Below, piece after piece: positions 62,446 through 64,000 of a DNA stretch of 64,000 bases (position 1 is the first letter of the stretch; each line of letters starts with the position of its first letter). The position numbers were made by a program, and so were the translations under genes. This stretch comes from Deltaproteobacteria bacterium. Its GTDB lineage: Bacteria; Myxococcota_A; UBA9042; PHBI01. The notes under the pieces were generated by a model that was not told where the DNA came from, searched no databases, and saw only the letters and a list, made by a program, of their open reading frames with translations. Where the stretch lies: contig JACKFA010000003.1 in the NCBI GenBank assembly GCA_020632715.1, positions 682,001 to 746,000 on the forward strand. The letters are read 5' to 3'.

Positions 62446-62702
62446 AACCACGGAGGCACGGAGGCACGGAGGGGGGCGGCATCGGCGCCTCCTCCCTCCC
62501 TCCAGGGTCGAGCAGCAGGCCGAGACCGGTCTTCACGACGGCCTTTGACGCGGAGAGATGCTCATCCCTCCGTGCCTCCGTGCCTCCGTGGTTCGCTCTT
62601 GCGAAGTCCCACAGCGACCTCGACAGCCGACCTCGGCCGCGGGACGTGGTTCGCTCTCGCGAAGTCCCACAGCGACCCCGACAGCTGACCTCGGCCGCGC
62701 GC
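62446..62702. repeat. Inverted-repeat element, copy 2, with flanking 58-bp tandem duplication
   Basis: Perfect 28-bp inverted arms (62446-62473 and 62566-62593), again three CACGGAGG octamers per arm, sharing a 26-27 bp core with copy 1 at 47395-47651. Interior 92 bases, unrelated to copy 1. The right arm end CGTGGTT starts a 58-base unit (62587-62644) repeated at 62645-62702 with four mismatches. Lies between the convergent genes 61922-62383 and the PilZ gene, mirroring the setting of copy 1. Confidence 0.85.
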
Positions 62703-62708
62703 GACGGA

Positions 62709-63419
62709 CTAGTAGTCGTCCTCGTCGAGGTGCATGTCGAGGTCGTCCCCGAGCCCCTCGGCCGCGAAGTGGTTCGAGAACACCGAGTAGACGATCAAGT
62801 CCTGATCGGCCTCGGAGAGCTCGGCGAAGCGGATCGCGTAGTTGTCGTCGCCGTCGACGGCGCGCACGATGACGCCCGTGATGGTGACGAGCGCGTTCGT
62901 CGGCTTGTCGAGCACGAGCCGCACGTCGACGAGGTCCCCCATGTGGAACTCGTTCGACGACGTGAAGCTGACGCCCGAGCCGGAGATGTTCACCACCTGC
63001 CGCTCGAACGACGGCGACTCCGGGGCCACCGTCTCCGCGAGCTGCAGCGTGCGCGCCTCCTGCGGCGTCCGCCCCGTGCTCTTCCGCGCGTAGACCCGCG
63101 CCCCGACGTCCGCCCGGCGGTAATCGCGGCGGTCGCCCTCCTTCACCTCGCCCACGGGCTCCACCGTGATGCGCTCGGCGTCGACCTGCTCGCGCAGGAC
63201 CCCGCGGAGCCGCATCACCCGGTCACCGTGCGTGTAGATCATCGTGAGCGACTGATCGGCCTGCCACGACGGCAGCTCGCTCAGCGTCGTGTCGACGCGG
63301 AGCGCCACCTTGCGCGGCTTGACCACGAGCGCCCGCGCCGACGTGACCGAGATGTTCCCGTCACGAACGGAGATGAGCGTCACCTGCTGGTCTTCTTGCG
63401 GGAGTGGATTGTCGGTCAT
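62709..63419 (-). CDS. PilZ domain protein
   Basis: 236 residues. N-terminal YcgR-N-like beta domain (about 10-95), then PilZ: GDRRDYRRADV supplies the RxxxR c-di-GMP motif and VNISGSGVSF the DxSxxG-type motif, with Asn in place of the usual Asp. C-terminal acidic tail. Likely c-di-GMP effector, for example in motility or exopolysaccharide control; a diguanylate cyclase is encoded at 1346-2317. ATG at 63419. Next to the second inverted-repeat element and 122 bases downstream of a coiled-coil gene on the same strand. Confidence 0.87.
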   Translation of the reverse strand: MTDNPLPQEDQQVTLISVRDGNISVTSARALVVKPRKVALRVDTTLSELPSWQADQSLTMIYTHGDRVMRLRGVLREQVDAERITVEPVGEVKEGDRRDYRRADVGARVYARKSTGRTPQEARTLQLAETVAPESPSFERQVVNISGSGVSFTSSNEFHMGDLVDVRLVLDKPTNALVTITGVIVRAVDGDDNYAIRFAELSEADQDLIVYSVFSNHFAAEGLGDDLDMHLDEDDY

Positions 63420-63541
63420 GCGGCACCACGGGCGCGTTGGGTGGACGAGGTCGGTATGAGAACGGGCGCTTTGTCGGGTTCCTCAAGCGGGCAGGGCGAG
63501 GCCGCCGCCGGCTCGCGCCGACGACCCCTCGCCCGCGTCGG

Positions 63542-64000
63542 CTAGTCGTCGTCGTCGCCGCCCGAGAGTACGGCCCGAACCCGCCGGAGCGCATCTTTCA
63601 TCTGTGACGACGAGTCGCTCATCGCCATGAGCGTGTCGTTCATCGACTCGAAGGTGTCCTCGTGGTCGGCGCCGACGGCGTCGCGGAGCTCCTCGACGAA
63701 GTCGCCGAGGACCTGCACGTTGTCACGCCACGAGCGCGAGATCCCCTTGACCTCCTCGTAGGCGTCGCCGATCGCCGCGAGCTCCTCGCCACCGCCGCCA
63801 CCGCCGCCGCCAGCAGCCGCCTTCGCCTCGGCGAGCTGCGCCTCGAGCGACTCCGCGCGCGACCGCTCCTCGTCGACCGAGGCGCGCATCCGCTCGAGCT
63901 TCTCCTGCAGGCGCTCGTAGTCGCCCTCGAAGCCCGCGCGCTGCTCCTTCTCCTCCTCGAGCGTCTTCTCGAGCTCGGCGACCTTCTTCTCGAGCTCCGC
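63542..64000 (-). CDS. Coiled-coil protein, N-terminal part outside window
   Basis: The frame is open to the right edge; 152 residues are visible. Residues from the edge form a long Glu/Lys/Leu heptad coiled coil (ELEKKVAELEKTLEEEKEQ), then an Ala/Gly spacer (AAAGGGGGGGGEE), then a helical C-terminal part with SWRDNVQVLGDFVEELRDAVG and an acidic GGDDDD end. No family named. Same strand as, and upstream of, the PilZ gene, so possibly in one transcript with it. Confidence 0.7.
   Translation of the reverse strand, partial: AELEKKVAELEKTLEEEKEQRAGFEGDYERLQEKLERMRASVDEERSRAESLEAQLAEAKAAAGGGGGGGGEELAAIGDAYEEVKGISRSWRDNVQVLGDFVEELRDAVGADHEDTFESMNDTLMAMSDSSSQMKDALRRVRAVLSGGDDDD

Overview
The window is a very GC-rich stretch (most codons end in G or C) that reads as chromosomal DNA of a myxobacterium-like member of the Myxococcota. 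The inference rests on a giant calcium-repeat protein ending in a MYXO-CTERM-like Gly/Cys-TM-Arg sorting tail, a myxobacterial-style Ser/Thr kinase with an HRDVSPVN catalytic loop, paired outer-membrane beta-barrel proteins of a myxobacterial type, many Asp/Thr-rich lipoproteins, and TPR/HEAT lipoproteins. There is no phage, plasmid, CRISPR or recognisable defence locus. About 53 protein genes and one tRNA are supported.

Layout. 0-3.3 kb: cardiolipin synthase (cut by the window edge) coupled behind a response-regulator diguanylate cyclase, divergent from a 2,4-dienoyl-CoA reductase. 3.4-8.7 kb: secreted TPR protein, esterase-like lipoprotein overlapping thpR, then (minus) a leucine-dehydrogenase-like protein that lacks the catalytic lysine and a thioredoxin-fold protein. 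8.7-14.1 kb (minus): a coupled three-gene membrane operon headed by a CPBP protease, a small lipoprotein, glpD and a 40-codon membrane peptide. 14.5-19.2 kb: a tail-anchored protein with repeated Thr-Gln motifs divergent from a ferredoxin-reductase-like gene, then an IHF/HU gene preceded by tRNA-Arg(CCT), then metG. 19.3-28.4 kb: an accessory surface-lipoprotein cluster (three Asp/Thr-linker lipoproteins, a HEAT lipoprotein, a sigma-like regulator) interrupted by apt-surE. A block of about 2 kb inside it (about 24.0-26.0 kb) has markedly relaxed codon use. 28.4-33.7 kb: amidase, Ser/Thr kinase, lipoprotein MsrA facing a glutaredoxin-MauE fusion, and a duplicated-domain protein. 33.7-41.7 kb: the 2679-residue thrombospondin-type-3/FG-GAP surface protein.

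42-47.3 kb is a housekeeping core: prs divergent from sucCD with good sigma-70-type promoters in the shared spacer, then ndk and rlmN. 47.7-53.9 kb (minus) is a MoxR/DUF58/DUF4350 operon whose first gene appears to be an Ig-like/DUF4129-like fusion. 54.1-59.4 kb holds a membrane-anchored FtsY and a tightly packed operon of two beta-barrel proteins, a DUF4332-type HhH protein and a HEAT membrane protein. 59.4-64 kb holds a TPR lipoprotein divergent from hutI, a small secreted protein, a PilZ protein and a coiled-coil protein cut by the window end.

The most unusual DNA structure is a repeat family present twice (47.4 and 62.4 kb). Each copy has perfect 28-29 bp inverted arms built from three CACGGAGG octamers, sits between convergent genes, has an unrelated interior, and has the right-hand flank tandemly duplicated from the same CGTGGTT boundary. 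Other items of interest are the lysine-less Leu-DH homologue, the repeated-TQ tail-anchored protein, the codon-usage block and candidate leaderless promoters.
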